Positions 25,366 through 35,095 of a stretch of 64,000 nt of DNA are shown here, piece by piece (position 1 is the first letter of the stretch; each line of letters starts with the position of its first letter). This stretch comes from Rhodococcus coprophilus NBRC 100603 (GTDB lineage Bacteria; Actinomycetota; Actinomycetes; Mycobacteriales; Mycobacteriaceae): positions 744,001-808,000 of the forward strand of contig NZ_BDAM01000001.1 of NCBI RefSeq assembly GCF_001895045.1. The letters run 5' to 3'. The position numbers and the translations under genes were made by a program. The notes beneath the pieces were generated by a model that ran no database searches, was not told the DNA's origin, and saw nothing but the letters and a program-made list of their open reading frames with translations.

Positions 25366-26870
25366 ACCAGGCCCCTGTCGCGGAACTGCAGTGCTGTCGC
25401 GACGTGCACCTCCGACGGAGAGGCCGCACCCGCGAGATCGGCCAGCGACCACGCGACGCGCAACGCCCGGTCGGCGCCTCTCGCGGTGATCGCACCCTTC
25501 CGCAGCGCTCGTTCGACGGGCCGCAACGCCGCCGGTGGGAGCCGGAACTTCTGCCGCAGAGCAGGTCCGGGGACCTCGGCGTTGGTCGACCAGCCGAACT
25601 CCGCCCATCGTTGACGTGCAGCATCGCGCGCATTCGCGACCCGCGCGCGGACGTCGTCGGTGCTTTCTCCCGTCTCGTCCATCAACGCGCTCGTCGCGAC
25701 GGATTCCATGCGGATGCGCAGATCGACGCGGTCGAGCAACGGGCCCGACAGTCGCCCGAGGTATCGGCGCCGCGCCGTGGGTGTGCACACGCAGTCGGCG
25801 TCGCGCGCTGGGGCACACGGACACGGATTCGCGGCGAGGACCAGTTGGAATCGTGCCGGGTATCGTGCCACGCCGTCACGCCGCGCAATCCGGACTTCGC
25901 CGTCCTCGAGGGGTGTCCGCAGCGCTTCGAGTGTTTTCGTGCCCATCTCGGCAACTTCGTCGAGGAAGAGGATTCCGCGGTGTGCTCGGCTTACCGCACC
26001 CGGCTTCGCCATCCCGGTCCCACCACCGATCAGCGAGCTCACGGAGGCGGTGTGGTGCGGTGCGATGAAGGGGGGTTCCGTCACCAGAGGACGGTCGGCG
26101 GTGAGCGTGCCGGCCACCGAGTGGATCGCGGTCACTTCGAGGGCGTGCTTCTCGGTGAGCACGGGAAGAATTCCCGGGAGACGCTGTGCGAGCATCGTTT
26201 TGCCGATCCCCGGCGGACCGGTGAGCATGAGATGATGCGCCCCCGCAGCGGCCACTTCGAGGGCGCGGCGCGCCTCGTACTGCCCGACGACTTCGCTCAG
26301 GTCCCCGCGGACCGCACGCGGAGGGGCGCGACGCTCGCCGGGACGCTCGAGAGCACCGTCACCCTGCAACCAGCGCACGAGGTCCGCGAGGGTATCGGCG
26401 CCGTAGATCTCGATCCCCCCCACCAGCGCAGCCTCGATCATCGTCGCGGTGGGCACCACCACCCTCCGCCACCCGTGATTCATCGCAGTCACGACCGCGG
26501 GCAGCACTCCCCGGATCGGCCGCAGCCTGCCGTCCAGTGCGAGTTCACCGAGCAGAACGGTCTTCTCGAGGAGATCGAGAGGGACGACGTCGGCGGCGTT
26601 GAGCACCGCGCACGCAAGACCCACGTCGTAGACGCTGCCGACTTTGGGCAGCGTCGCCGGCGACAACGCCAGCACGACTTTCGAATCCGGCCATGCGGCA
26701 CCAGAATTGGACACCGCGGCCCGCACCCGATCGCGCGACTCCTGGAGTGCGGTGTCGGGCAGACCGACCATGGTCACGCCGGGTAACCCCCGCCCGATAT
26801 CCGCTTCGATCTCGACGACCTGCCCGTCGACACCCGAGACCGCCACCGACCAGGCTCTACCCAGCGCCAT
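25362..26870 (-). CDS. YifB/ComM-family Mg chelatase-like AAA+ ATPase
   Basis: 502 residues from the ATG at 26870, which shares one base with the yraN stop (TGATG). The N-terminal ChlI-like/Lon-type domain (residues 1-170) is followed by an AAA+ module with Walker A GPPGIGKT (218-225), a Walker B GILFLDEV and a C-terminal Mg_chelatase_C helical domain. ComM homologues act as helicases that promote branch migration in natural transformation. Its operon with yraN and dprA is conserved and suggests a role in processing incoming DNA. Confidence 0.93.
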   Translation of the reverse strand: MALGRAWSVAVSGVDGQVVEIEADIGRGLPGVTMVGLPDTALQESRDRVRAAVSNSGAAWPDSKVVLALSPATLPKVGSVYDVGLACAVLNAADVVPLDLLEKTVLLGELALDGRLRPIRGVLPAVVTAMNHGWRRVVVPTATMIEAALVGGIEIYGADTLADLVRWLQGDGALERPGERRAPPRAVRGDLSEVVGQYEARRALEVAAAGAHHLMLTGPPGIGKTMLAQRLPGILPVLTEKHALEVTAIHSVAGTLTADRPLVTEPPFIAPHHTASVSSLIGGGTGMAKPGAVSRAHRGILFLDEVAEMGTKTLEALRTPLEDGEVRIARRDGVARYPARFQLVLAANPCPCAPARDADCVCTPTARRRYLGRLSGPLLDRVDLRIRMESVATSALMDETGESTDDVRARVANARDAARQRWAEFGWSTNAEVPGPALRQKFRLPPAALRPVERALRKGAITARGADRALRVAWSLADLAGAASPSEVHVATALQFRDRGLV

Positions 26871-27226
26871 CACAGCACCTGCCGCAGGTGGGTGATGACG
26901 GGCGCGTAGCCGCGCTGGAGCAGCACTGTCACGACATCCACCCGGATGTGCGTCCACCGCCTGCTCTGCGCGGCGAGCCACATGCCCGCGAGACGCCGGA
27001 TCCGTTCGGTCTTACCTCGGGTGACGGCTTCGGCGGGCGTGCCGTACCCGAGACCCGACCGGGTCTTGACCTCCACGAATACGAGGACCGCGCCGTCCTG
27101 CGCGATCAGATCGAGTTCCCCGTACCGCGTGCGCCAATTGCGTTCGAGCACCACCATTCCGGCGGACTCGAGGAATTCTGCGGCGAGGTCTTCCCCGCGT
27201 TTCCCCAGATCCCGATTACGTCCCAT
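26870..27226 (-). CDS. YraN/UPF0102 family nuclease-like protein
   Basis: 118 residues, ATG at 27226. It has a Holliday junction resolvase-like/endonuclease fold: GKRGEDLAAEFLE at the N-terminus, then GELDLIAQDG and VFVEVKTRS, the D-(x)n-E-x-K type metal-binding arrangement. Members are conserved beside dprA-yifB or rnhB. The biochemical role is not firmly established. It is the first gene of yraN-yifB-dprA. Confidence 0.88.
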   Translation of the reverse strand: MGRNRDLGKRGEDLAAEFLESAGMVVLERNWRTRYGELDLIAQDGAVLVFVEVKTRSGLGYGTPAEAVTRGKTERIRRLAGMWLAAQSRRWTHIRVDVVTVLLQRGYAPVITHLRQVL

Positions 27227-27321
27227 GCCCGGCTCCTCCCCCTGCGTGCACCTACTGTGCAGCGAGGGGGTCGCGAGGCAACGGAAACAAGGGCCCCGAG
27301 GCGTGATCTGTGGATGAGGAC

Positions 27322-27341
27322 GGGCGTTGTGGACAACGCCC
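27322..27341 (-). terminator. Hairpin after the DUF2469 gene
   Basis: GGGCGTTG-TGGA-CAACGCCC: an 8-bp perfect stem (9 with the inner T-A) and a 4-base loop, 10 bp past the DUF2469 stop on the minus strand. It separates this gene from yraN. Confidence 0.6.
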
Positions 27342-27350
27342 TCGGGCCTG

Positions 27351-27665
27351 CTATCCCAGCTTGTCGGGCAACCTCAACTCGGGCTTGTCGAGTTCTTCGA
27401 TGTTGACGTCCTTGAAGGTGATCACCCGGACGTGCTTGACGAACCGCGCGGGGCGGTACATGTCCCAGACCCAGGCATCGGACATGCGTACCTCGAAGTA
27501 CACCTCTCCGCTCGCGTTGTGCGGGAGCAACTCGACCGCGTTGGCGAGATAGAACCGTCGCTCGGTCTCCACGACGTACGCGAACTGACCGACGATGTCC
27601 CGGTACTCCCGGTACAGCGAGAGCTCCATCTCGGTTTCGTACTTTTCGAGATCCTCGGCACTCAT
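27351..27665 (-). CDS. DUF2469 family protein
   Basis: 104 residues from the ATG at 27665 with GGAGGA upstream; an open extension to 28028 overlaps rnhB and is rejected. The sequence begins MSAEDLEKYETEMELSLYRE and includes FAYVVETERRFYLAN and YFEVRMSDAWVWDMYRPARF, characteristic of this actinobacteria-specific family (M. tuberculosis Rv2901c). It is a soluble protein of unknown function, always near rnhB and lepB. Confidence 0.9.
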   Translation of the reverse strand: MSAEDLEKYETEMELSLYREYRDIVGQFAYVVETERRFYLANAVELLPHNASGEVYFEVRMSDAWVWDMYRPARFVKHVRVITFKDVNIEELDKPELRLPDKLG

Positions 27666-27702
27666 CGCTTTCGGTGTCCTCCCAGTCCGGTGTGTCCTGT
27701 CA

Positions 27703-28410
27703 TCATCCCGCATCTGCCTCGTCGATGAACAATCGCCGCCGGAACGGGGTGTCGCCGGACACCGCCGCGACGTTTGCCCACGACCGTCGGTGCTCGTGGC
27801 ACGGGCCGCGTTCTTGCAGCGCCGCGATGTGGGCGGGTGTGTTGTAGCCCTTGTGTACCGCGAAACCGTACCCCGGTATCTCGCGATCGAGGTCCACCAT
27901 GATCCGATCTCGCGTGACCTTGGCGAGAATACTGGCGGCCGCGATACAGGCGGCGGCGCCATCTCCGCCGATGACCGGAAGCGACGGAACCGGCAGACCG
28001 GGCACCCGGAATCCGTCGGTGAGCACATAACCGGGTGCGAGGGACAAGCCCGCGACGGCGCGTCGCATGCCTTCGATGTTGGCCACGTGGATACCGATCG
28101 CGTCGATCTCCGCGGCCGGTACCTCGATCACATTCCACGCGAGTGCCCTACGCGTGATGACCGCGTACAACTCTTCGCGAGTCTTCTCGGTGAGCTTCTT
28201 CGAGTCGTCGAGCCGGTCGAGCGACGGGTGCGGCTTCGGGCCGAGAATGCAGGCCGCGATGACCAGCGGGCCGGCGCACGGACCTCGCCCGGCCTCGTCG
28301 ACTCCGGCCACGGGACCGAGTCCGCACCGCACGAGGGCGGATTCCATCGTCCGCAGGCCTGCGGACCTGCGGATCACCGGACGAGGGGGCCAATTGTCCA
28401 GAACGGTCAC
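27703..28410 (-). CDS. rnhB: Ribonuclease HII
   Basis: 235 residues from the GTG at 28410, which overlaps the lepB stop (GTGA). It cleaves RNA in RNA-DNA hybrids and initiates removal of misincorporated ribonucleotides. The catalytic D38-E39 lies in VDEAGRGP, with [11 protein letters not shown] and the [21 protein letters not shown] segment downstream. Length is normal. It is translationally coupled to lepB. Confidence 0.95.
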   Translation of the reverse strand: MTVLDNWPPRPVIRRSAGLRTMESALVRCGLGPVAGVDEAGRGPCAGPLVIAACILGPKPHPSLDRLDDSKKLTEKTREELYAVITRRALAWNVIEVPAAEIDAIGIHVANIEGMRRAVAGLSLAPGYVLTDGFRVPGLPVPSLPVIGGDGAAACIAAASILAKVTRDRIMVDLDREIPGYGFAVHKGYNTPAHIAALQERGPCHEHRRSWANVAAVSGDTPFRRRLFIDEADAG

Positions 28411-29270
28411 GAGGGGATTATCTCCGGAGAATCGATCAGACCCCACCGTCCGGGGGGCAGCACGATGAACTGGGCCTTGCCGATCACGTTGTCCAGGGGA
28501 ACGGCACCCTGGTATTCGTCGCCGACGTGATACCGCGAGTCCGCGGAGTTGCTGCGGTTGTCGCCCATGACCCATACCGCGTCCTCGGGGACGGTGATCG
28601 GTCCGAAGCACCGGCCGGACGGTACGTCGGTGTCGCAGTCGACCACACCGGGCGTGAACGGGTAGTCCATCTGCACATAGGGCTCGTCGAGCGGTTTTCC
28701 GTCGACGAGGACGCGGCCCTGGTCGTCGCAGCACTCGACCGTTTGACCCCCGACTGCGATGACGCGCTTGACGAGGTCGTTCTCGTCGGGCGGCACGACA
28801 CCGATCAGCGAGCCGACCTCCTGCAGGCCGCGCAGAACGACATTGTCGGAGCGAGTCGAGGTGTATCCCGCCGACCACGAGTCGGGTCCCTTGAACACGA
28901 TGACGTCGCCGGGCCGGGGATCGGTGAAGCGGTAGCTGATCTTCTCGACGACGATCCGGTCGCCGGTACACCCCGGGCATCCGTGGAGCGTGGGCTCCAT
29001 CGACTCGGACGGGATGAGGTAGACGCGGGCGACGAAGGTCTGGAGCAGGAAACTCAGTGCCAGCGCCACCACGATGAGAATCGGGAGTTCGCGCCAGAAG
29101 GACTTTTCCTTCTTTGTGTCCTTGTTGTCGTCCTTGCGGGAGAATCCACCGCCCGGATCGGCGTCGTCGCGCCGGTGGTGTGCACCGGAGGTTCGGTGGT
29201 TGCGGGCGACGGCGTCGTCGCTGTAACGGTGCGCACCCGGACCGGCCGGATCGTGCGGGGAATCTGCCAC
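28407..29270 (-). CDS. lepB: Signal peptidase I
   Basis: 287 residues, GTG at 29270. A cytoplasmic N-terminus of about 60 polar residues precedes one transmembrane segment ([20 protein letters not shown]). Catalytic serine S90 is in [10 protein letters not shown] and the general-base lysine K168 in [11 protein letters not shown]. Box E is [11 protein letters not shown]. It removes signal peptides from exported proteins at the outer face of the membrane. It is the first gene of lepB-rnhB. Confidence 0.97.
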   Translation of the reverse strand: MADSPHDPAGPGAHRYSDDAVARNHRTSGAHHRRDDADPGGGFSRKDDNKDTKKEKSFWRELPILIVVALALSFLLQTFVARVYLIPSESMEPTLHGCPGCTGDRIVVEKISYRFTDPRPGDVIVFKGPDSWSAGYTSTRSDNVVLRGLQEVGSLIGVVPPDENDLVKRVIAVGGQTVECCDDQGRVLVDGKPLDEPYVQMDYPFTPGVVDCDTDVPSGRCFGPITVPEDAVWVMGDNRSNSADSRYHVGDEYQGAVPLDNVIGKAQFIVLPPGRWGLIDSPEIIPS

Positions 29271-29309
29271 GACGACAGCCTAGCGTCTGTCCACACGCTC
29301 TCCGAACGG

Positions 29310-29349
29310 CGACAACCCGGCACGGACGAATGTCCGTACCGGGTTGTCG
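29310..29349 (-). terminator. Hairpin terminator after rplS
   Basis: CGACAACCCGG pairs with CCGGGTTGTCG, and after one mismatch ACGGAC pairs with GTCCGT around the loop GAAT. This gives 17 paired positions, 24 bp beyond the rplS stop. Confidence 0.8.
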
Positions 29350-29373
29350 AACGCGTGGTTCAGCGCGTGGAGA

Positions 29374-29715
29374 TCAGCGCTTTTCCTTGATCTTCGCAGC
29401 CTTGCCGCGCAGGTCGCGCAGGTAGTACAGCTTGGCGCGACGCACGTCACCGCGGGTGAGGACGTCGATCTTCGCAATGTTGGGGCTGTGGACCGGGAAG
29501 GTGCGCTCGACACCGACGCCGAACGACACCTTGCGCACGGTGAAGGTCTCGCGGACGCCGCCGCCCTGACGCCGGATCACGACGCCCTTGAAGACCTGCA
29601 CGCGCTCCTTGGAGCCCTCGATAACCTTGACGTGCACGTCGAGCGTGTCGCCGGGACGGAAGTCCGGGATGTCGTCGCGCAGCGACTTTGCGTCCAGAAA
29701 GTCCAGGGTGTTCAT
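29374..29715 (-). CDS. rplS: 50S ribosomal protein L19
   Basis: 113 residues, ATG at 29715. The conserved N-terminus ([21 protein letters not shown]), the [19 protein letters not shown] segment and the [24 protein letters not shown] region (quoted here in part) define L19, which sits at the 30S-50S interface. It is followed by a strong hairpin and preceded by the gene for a membrane protein. Confidence 0.98.
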   Translation of the reverse strand: MNTLDFLDAKSLRDDIPDFRPGDTLDVHVKVIEGSKERVQVFKGVVIRRQGGGVRETFTVRKVSFGVGVERTFPVHSPNIAKIDVLTRGDVRRAKLYYLRDLRGKAAKIKEKR

Positions 29716-29811
29716 CGGTTACATCCTCTTTTTTGCTCGAGCAGAGGAACCTGGCGGCGACCACCGTGAGGCGGGCTCGACCGGTTCATACCCAGGTCAG
29801 GTAGGCGTGCC

Positions 29812-30708
29812 CTAACGGGGCAACCCGTCAATTGTGCCAGACGACGCCGCCGGAGGCGAAATCGACGGCGGTGGCAGCGCGGGATGGACCTCCCGGTCGA
29901 GGACCTCCTCGGCCATGACCTTCGAATTCTCCACACTTCCGCGCACCGTCTCGAGTGTCGGAGCCCCCGCCACAAGATTCTGCACGACGACCTTCGCCCG
30001 AACGACGGGGCGACGTACTTTCCGTTCCCGCGCGAGCGACCGAGCCATCTTGCGCGAGTCGGGTCCGTACCGCGCCCGTGCCCACGGTGCCGCCGGACGC
30101 GACAACCGGAGCGCACCGACCCACAGCAGCGGAGCGAAGAACAAGCCCACCAGCCCTGTCCAGATCTTTCCTTTGGACAGGACGACCATCGCCAGCAGCA
30201 GGTCGATCACCGCACCCACCACCAGCAGCCCGCGGCTGATCAGGTCTCCGGTGTCCTCGAAATTGGCGGCGTCCCCGAGGTCGAGCGGCCGGAGCCCGAC
30301 GAGCAACATGCCCGTCACGGCGACCGCGACGAATACCGCATCGACCGAGACGCGGCCTTCTTCGTCCCAATACACGTCGTTGAGGTAGAAGATCAGCGCG
30401 AACTCGTCCAGGGTCAACGCGGCGCCTACCCCGAACAGCGTCGCGAAGACGACGCCGGCCGCCCGGCTCCCGTCCTCGTAGAAGCCGATCAGGCCACCTC
30501 CGGCGATCACCATGGTCACCACGCCGAACACCACGTGATGCACGTGGTGTCCGCCGGGACTGATGTTGCCGGGCCACCACCGCACGTTCGCGCGGATCAT
30601 TCGCACGCTCACCCGGATGAACAAGAAGGCCACCACGAAACCGATGAGGAAGCACAGCAGCGGAAATCGTCCCTGCTCGACGATTTCCCTGCGGAACCAG
30701 TCGATCAT
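29812..30708 (-). CDS. Multi-pass membrane protein with HHVHH motif
   Basis: 298 residues from the ATG at 30708; the frame is open upstream to 31020 but overlaps tex. Six or so membrane segments follow a short N-terminus. A histidine cluster (GGHHVHHVVFG) precedes TM2, and FALIFYLNDVYW lies in a loop. The last 90 residues are cytoplasmic, basic then Pro-rich, ending in SGTIDGLPR. This looks like a conserved actinobacterial membrane family but I know no function. The histidines could bind a metal. Confidence 0.75.
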   Translation of the reverse strand: MIDWFRREIVEQGRFPLLCFLIGFVVAFLFIRVSVRMIRANVRWWPGNISPGGHHVHHVVFGVVTMVIAGGGLIGFYEDGSRAAGVVFATLFGVGAALTLDEFALIFYLNDVYWDEEGRVSVDAVFVAVAVTGMLLVGLRPLDLGDAANFEDTGDLISRGLLVVGAVIDLLLAMVVLSKGKIWTGLVGLFFAPLLWVGALRLSRPAAPWARARYGPDSRKMARSLARERKVRRPVVRAKVVVQNLVAGAPTLETVRGSVENSKVMAEEVLDREVHPALPPPSISPPAASSGTIDGLPR

Positions 30709-30805
30709 CCCGGTCACCGCACGACCGGCAGCCACTCCATACAACTCAGCATCGCAGGTGCGGGGCCACGCCGCGGAACAACGCGACCCCGCACCGGGAT
30801 ACGAA

Positions 30806-33184
30806 CTACTTCCCGAATCCGGCTCGTCGCAGCGCCTCGGCCATGGACCCGGCGGCCGGAGCTTCGCTGCGCCGGCCCGACTGCCCGTCGCGGTTCCGGC
30901 CGCCCTGTCCGTTGCCCCGCGTCTGGCTGTCGCCCCGGCCCTGAGTGTTGCCCCGGCTCTGGCCGCCGGCCGGTCCCCCGCGGCGTGCGCCGCCCCGGGG
31001 CGGACGCCCGTCGGACGCATCGGGCGTGGTCGAGGGCAGTTCGTCGTCGAGGCGGAGGGTCAGAGCGATGCGCTGTCTCGGCACGTCGACCTCGAGGACC
31101 TTCACCTTGACCACTTCGCCGGACTTGACGACGTCGTGCGGATCCTTGACGAAGCTGCGCGACATCGCCGACACATGCACCAGACCGTCCTGGTGCACTC
31201 CGACGTCGACGAACGCACCGAATGCGGCGACGTTGGTGACGACACCTTCGAGCACCATCCCGGGCTTCAGGTCGCCCACCTTCTCGACGCCCACCGCGAA
31301 GGTAGCGGTCTTGAACTCCGGGCGGGGGTCGCGTCCGGGCTTTTCGAGTTCCCCGATGATGTCGGTGACCGTCGGCAGCCCGAACTTGTCGTCGACGAAG
31401 TCGTCCGGACGCACCGTACGGAGCGTTGCGGTGTTGCCCAGCAGTTCGCGCACGGCCGTCCCGCTGCGTTCGGCGATCCGTCGCACCACGGGGTAGGCCT
31501 CGGGGTGCACGGCGGACGCGTCGAGCGGGTCCTCACCGTTGGGAATGCGGAGGAATCCGGCGCACTGCTCGAACGCCTTGGGACCGAGCCGCGCGACGTC
31601 CTTGAGCGCCCGGCGGCTGGGGAAGGGACCGTTCTGGTCGCGGTGCGCCACGATGCTCTCGGCGAGCGACGACGTGACACCCGAGACGCGCGAGAGCAGC
31701 GGCACCGACGCAGTGTTGACATCGACCCCCACCGCGTTCACCGCATCTTCGACGACCGCTCCGAGGGACCGGGCGAGCATCGTCTCCGAGACGTCGTGCT
31801 GGTACTGCCCCACGCCGATGGACTTGGGATCGATCTTGACCAGTTCGGCGAGCGGATCCTGCAGGCGCCGGGCGATCGATACCGCGCCGCGGATCGACAC
31901 GTCGAGGTCGGGCAGTTCCTGTGAGGCGTACGCCGAGGCCGAGTACACCGAGGCCCCGGCCTCGGACACCACGATCTTCGTGAGACCGGGCGTGCCGAGC
32001 TTCGCGATCAGTTCGGTGGCGAGCGCGTCGGTCTCCCGCGACGCCGTGCCGTTACCGATGGCGATCAGTTCGACGCCGTGCCTCGCGACGAGTTGGGCGA
32101 GGGTCGCCAGCGACTGGTCCCGTTTGTTGTGGGGCTGGTGCGGGTAGATCGTGGCATGGTCGACGACCTTGCCGGTGGCGTCGACCACTGCGACCTTGGT
32201 GCCGGTGCGGAAGCCGGGGTCCAGGCCCATGGTGGGACGGGACCCGGCGGGTGCGGCGAGCAGAAGATCCTTGAGGTTTGCCGCGAAGACGTCGACGGCA
32301 TCCTTCTCCGCGGACTGCTTGAGCCGCATCCGGAGATCGACACCGAGCGAGACCTGCAGGCGGGTCCGCCACGCCCAGCGCACGGTGTCGAGCAACCAGC
32401 GGTCGGCGGCCCGGCCGCGGTCGGCGATACCGAAACGTGCGGCGATGCGGCCCTCGAAGTACGACGGCTCCCCCGGCTCGGGCTCGTCGGCATCGGGAAC
32501 GAGCGTCAGGGAGAGCACCTCTTCCTTTTCGCCACGCAGCATCGCGAGGATGCGGTGGGACGGAAGCTGGGTGAACGGCTCGGAGAATTCGAAGTAGTCC
32601 GCGAACTTCGCGCCGTCGGTCTCCTTGCCCGGGCGGACGGCCGCTTTCATGCAACCGCGGCTCCACATCGCCTCGCGAAGTTCACCGACGAGGTCGGGGT
32701 CCTCCGCGAAACGCTCGACGAGGATGGCACGTGCACCGTCGAGTTGCTCTGCGGAGAACCCGGCGGGATCGGTGCTCGGGTCCGAGTAGAGGGCGTCGGC
32801 GACGGGTTCGTGGCCGGCTTCCCGCGCGATCTGCGCTTTCGTGCGCCGCTTGGGCTTGTAGGGCAGGTAGATGTCCTCGAGCCTGGCCTTGGTGTCCGCG
32901 AGGCGGATCTGGGCGCGCAGGTCGTCGTCGAGTTTGCCCTGGGCATCGATGGATTCGAGGATCGCGGCTCGGCGCTCGTCGAGTTCGCGCAGGTACCGCA
33001 GCCGCTCTTCGAGGGTGCGGAGCTGAGCGTCGTCGAGTCCGCCGGTTGCCTCCTTGCGGTAGCGCGCGACGAAGGGCACGGTGGCGCCGCCGTCGAGCAA
33101 GGCCACTGCCGCGGACACCTGGTGTTCGCGGACGTCGAGTTCGTCGGCGATTCGCCGGATGACGGTGTCGGGTTCGGTTGTCAC
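30806..33184 (-). CDS. tex: Tex-family RNA-binding transcription accessory protein
   Basis: 792 residues from the GTG at 33184. The N-terminal helix-turn-helix region and YqgF-like RNase H-fold domain (GLDPGFRTGTKVAVVD) are followed by helix-hairpin-helix repeats (SLAESIVAHRDQNGPF). An S1 RNA-binding domain lies at about residues 640-710 (GMVLEGVVTNVAAFGAFVDVG, quoted as GMVLEGVVTNVAAFGAFVDV). The C-terminal ~75 residues are rich in Arg-Gly and Gln-Gly, beyond the usual Tex end, and probably add RNA binding. Tex affects transcription and ribosome-related RNA processes. Confidence 0.95.
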   Translation of the reverse strand: MTTEPDTVIRRIADELDVREHQVSAAVALLDGGATVPFVARYRKEATGGLDDAQLRTLEERLRYLRELDERRAAILESIDAQGKLDDDLRAQIRLADTKARLEDIYLPYKPKRRTKAQIAREAGHEPVADALYSDPSTDPAGFSAEQLDGARAILVERFAEDPDLVGELREAMWSRGCMKAAVRPGKETDGAKFADYFEFSEPFTQLPSHRILAMLRGEKEEVLSLTLVPDADEPEPGEPSYFEGRIAARFGIADRGRAADRWLLDTVRWAWRTRLQVSLGVDLRMRLKQSAEKDAVDVFAANLKDLLLAAPAGSRPTMGLDPGFRTGTKVAVVDATGKVVDHATIYPHQPHNKRDQSLATLAQLVARHGVELIAIGNGTASRETDALATELIAKLGTPGLTKIVVSEAGASVYSASAYASQELPDLDVSIRGAVSIARRLQDPLAELVKIDPKSIGVGQYQHDVSETMLARSLGAVVEDAVNAVGVDVNTASVPLLSRVSGVTSSLAESIVAHRDQNGPFPSRRALKDVARLGPKAFEQCAGFLRIPNGEDPLDASAVHPEAYPVVRRIAERSGTAVRELLGNTATLRTVRPDDFVDDKFGLPTVTDIIGELEKPGRDPRPEFKTATFAVGVEKVGDLKPGMVLEGVVTNVAAFGAFVDVGVHQDGLVHVSAMSRSFVKDPHDVVKSGEVVKVKVLEVDVPRQRIALTLRLDDELPSTTPDASDGRPPRGGARRGGPAGGQSRGNTQGRGDSQTRGNGQGGRNRDGQSGRRSEAPAAGSMAEALRRAGFGK

Positions 33185-33305
33185 GACGATCGACCCTACA
33201 TTTATCCTTGCGACGCTCCCCCGGCGCCACATCGGGCCGGATGAGGGAGCATCGATATCGGACGCGCTGGTTCCGCGCGCCGCACAATGGCATACAGGAG
33301 TATCG

Positions 33306-34319
33306 ATGAATCGGGGTCGCCGGACCGGTGCGAGGTCGTACGCAACGGTGCTGCTCGCAGCAGCAACGGTAGTGGCGTGTGGATCGCAATCCGGCGGGTC
33401 GACGGAGATCATGCCTGTCCTGACGGCACTCGGGCCGGGTGTGACCGGTCTCGGCGCCGATGCGGCCGCCGATGCCGCAATGCTGGGTTCGGCGTCGCTC
33501 GACGCGGAGTCGCTGAGGATGCGGATCGACGCGGCCGCTGCTCTCGCGGAGCGCCGAGGCGCGCAGATGACCATCGCCGTGCTGGATCGCAGCACCGGCG
33601 CGCGCACGGTCGGTGGCGTGGACCAGCCGATCGAGACGGCGTCGGTGGTGAAACTGTTCGTCGCCGACGATCTCCTCTTCCGTGAGTCGACCGGTGAGGT
33701 GACGCTCAGCGAGGACGACTACGACCTCATCGAGGACATGCTGAGGTCGTCGGACGACACTGCCGCGAATCTGTTGTGGGAGCAGCACGGCGGTTCGGAG
33801 ATCGTCGAACGAGTAGCCGAGCGTCACAACCTGACCGGGACGACCCCTCCCTACTCGTCGTGGTGGTGGAACACGACGACCACGGCGTCGGATCTGCTCA
33901 CCTGGTACGACGACGTACTCGGCGGACGCGGCGGTCTCGACGCCGAGGCGAGCGCGCGGATCATCGGATATCTGACAGACTTCACTTCCAACGGTTCCGA
34001 CGGGTACGACCAGACCTTCGGGTTGCCCGAGGGGTTGCCCGGGGTGACCGGTCTCGGCGTGAAGCAGGGATGGATGTGCTGCGTCAGCGGTGAGTGGGTG
34101 CACTTGTCCACCGGTTTCTTCGGCGACGACCATCGATTCGTCGTTGCTGTGACGTCGCGGGAAGAGGTCACCTACGAGGAGGACGACCCGATGTTCGGCA
34201 TGGGGATTCTTCCGGACCTGGCGCTCTACGACGTGACATCCGACGGCAGTGCCCGTCATGCGCGAGAGACGGTCTCCCTCGCCGTGGAGACGGCGTTGGG
34301 AACCTCGACCGACCGATGA
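33306..34319 (+). CDS. LppW-like lipoprotein with beta-lactamase/DD-peptidase fold
   Basis: 337 residues from the ATG at 33306 (CAGGAG upstream). The signal ends in lipobox VVAC (C25). The serine-hydrolase core has SVVK (S113, K116), SDD at 149-151 in place of the class A SDN, and KQG at 253-255 in place of KTG. The tyrosine/tryptophan-rich YSSWWWN segment lies between. It is most like mycobacterial LppW (Rv2905), which occupies the same place opposite trmD. It may bind or hydrolyse cell-wall peptides or beta-lactams; activity is uncertain because two catalytic motifs vary. Confidence 0.82.
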   Translation: MNRGRRTGARSYATVLLAAATVVACGSQSGGSTEIMPVLTALGPGVTGLGADAAADAAMLGSASLDAESLRMRIDAAAALAERRGAQMTIAVLDRSTGARTVGGVDQPIETASVVKLFVADDLLFRESTGEVTLSEDDYDLIEDMLRSSDDTAANLLWEQHGGSEIVERVAERHNLTGTTPPYSSWWWNTTTTASDLLTWYDDVLGGRGGLDAEASARIIGYLTDFTSNGSDGYDQTFGLPEGLPGVTGLGVKQGWMCCVSGEWVHLSTGFFGDDHRFVVAVTSREEVTYEEDDPMFGMGILPDLALYDVTSDGSARHARETVSLAVETALGTSTDR

Positions 34320-34323
34320 CAGT

Positions 34324-34344
34324 CCGGGCGGCATCGCCGCCCGG
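34324..34344. terminator. Bidirectional hairpin between lppW-like gene and trmD
   Basis: CCGGGCGGC-ATC-GCCGCCCGG: a perfect 9-bp stem with a 3-base loop, between the two convergent stop codons. It can serve both genes. Confidence 0.8.
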
Positions 34345-34347
34345 TGA

Positions 34348-35091
34348 TCAATTCGCGTCGGGGAGCAGATCGGGCCGTCGTTCGCGGGTGCGGGCGAGCG
34401 ATTGTTCCCGGCGCCAGGCGGCGACCTTCGCGTGGTCGCCCGAGAGCAGAACCGGCGGTACGTCGAGCCCGCGCCAACTGGCCGGCCGCGTGTAGCTCGG
34501 TCCTTCGAGGAGCCCGTCGGAGAACGAATCTTCTTGGTGCGACTGCTGATTGCCGAGAACGCCGGGAAGGAGCCTGACCACAGCCTCGACCATGACGAGG
34601 ACTGCTACCTCCCCACCGATGAGCACGTAGTCCCCGATGCTCACTTCTTCGACGCGCACCCGGCGTGCGGCGTCGTCGAAGACTCGCTGATCGATGCCTT
34701 CGTACCGTCCGCACGCGAAGACGATGCGTTTTTCCTGCGACCAGCGCTGGGCGGTCGCCTGGTCGAACCGGCGTCCCGCGGGAGTCGGCACGACGAGCAG
34801 GACGTCGGGGTCCGTTTCACGGTCCGGTCCGGCCTCACATTCGGCTCCGGCTTCACCGTCACGGGCGGCCAGCACGTCGTCGAGCGCCGGGCCCCAGACG
34901 GTCGGTTTCATGACCATGCCCGGACCGCCGCCGTACGGTGCGTCGTCGACGGCCTTGTGGACGTCGTGCGTCCAGTCCCGGAGGTTGTGGATGCCCACGG
35001 AGATCAGGCCTTTGTCGATGGCCTTGCCGAGGAGGGCGGCGCGCATCGGCGCGAGATATTCGGGAAAGATGGTGACGACATCGAGTCGCAC
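34348..35091 (-). CDS. trmD: tRNA (guanine37-N1)-methyltransferase
   Basis: 247 residues, GTG at 35091. A SPOUT-class trefoil-knot enzyme: [13 protein letters not shown] start, [39 protein letters not shown] and the C-terminal [19 protein letters not shown] tRNA-binding region are all typical. It methylates G37 to prevent frameshifting. A ~15-residue acidic insertion ([15 protein letters not shown]) lies before the knot. It follows rimM by 4 bp, as in other bacteria. Confidence 0.97.
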   Translation of the reverse strand: MRLDVVTIFPEYLAPMRAALLGKAIDKGLISVGIHNLRDWTHDVHKAVDDAPYGGGPGMVMKPTVWGPALDDVLAARDGEAGAECEAGPDRETDPDVLLVVPTPAGRRFDQATAQRWSQEKRIVFACGRYEGIDQRVFDDAARRVRVEEVSIGDYVLIGGEVAVLVMVEAVVRLLPGVLGNQQSHQEDSFSDGLLEGPSYTRPASWRGLDVPPVLLSGDHAKVAAWRREQSLARTRERRPDLLPDAN

Positions 35092-35095
35092 GGAA

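Noticed and set aside
24490-26786. Plus-strand open frames across dprA and yifB
   Set aside because: Shadows of the conserved minus-strand operon.
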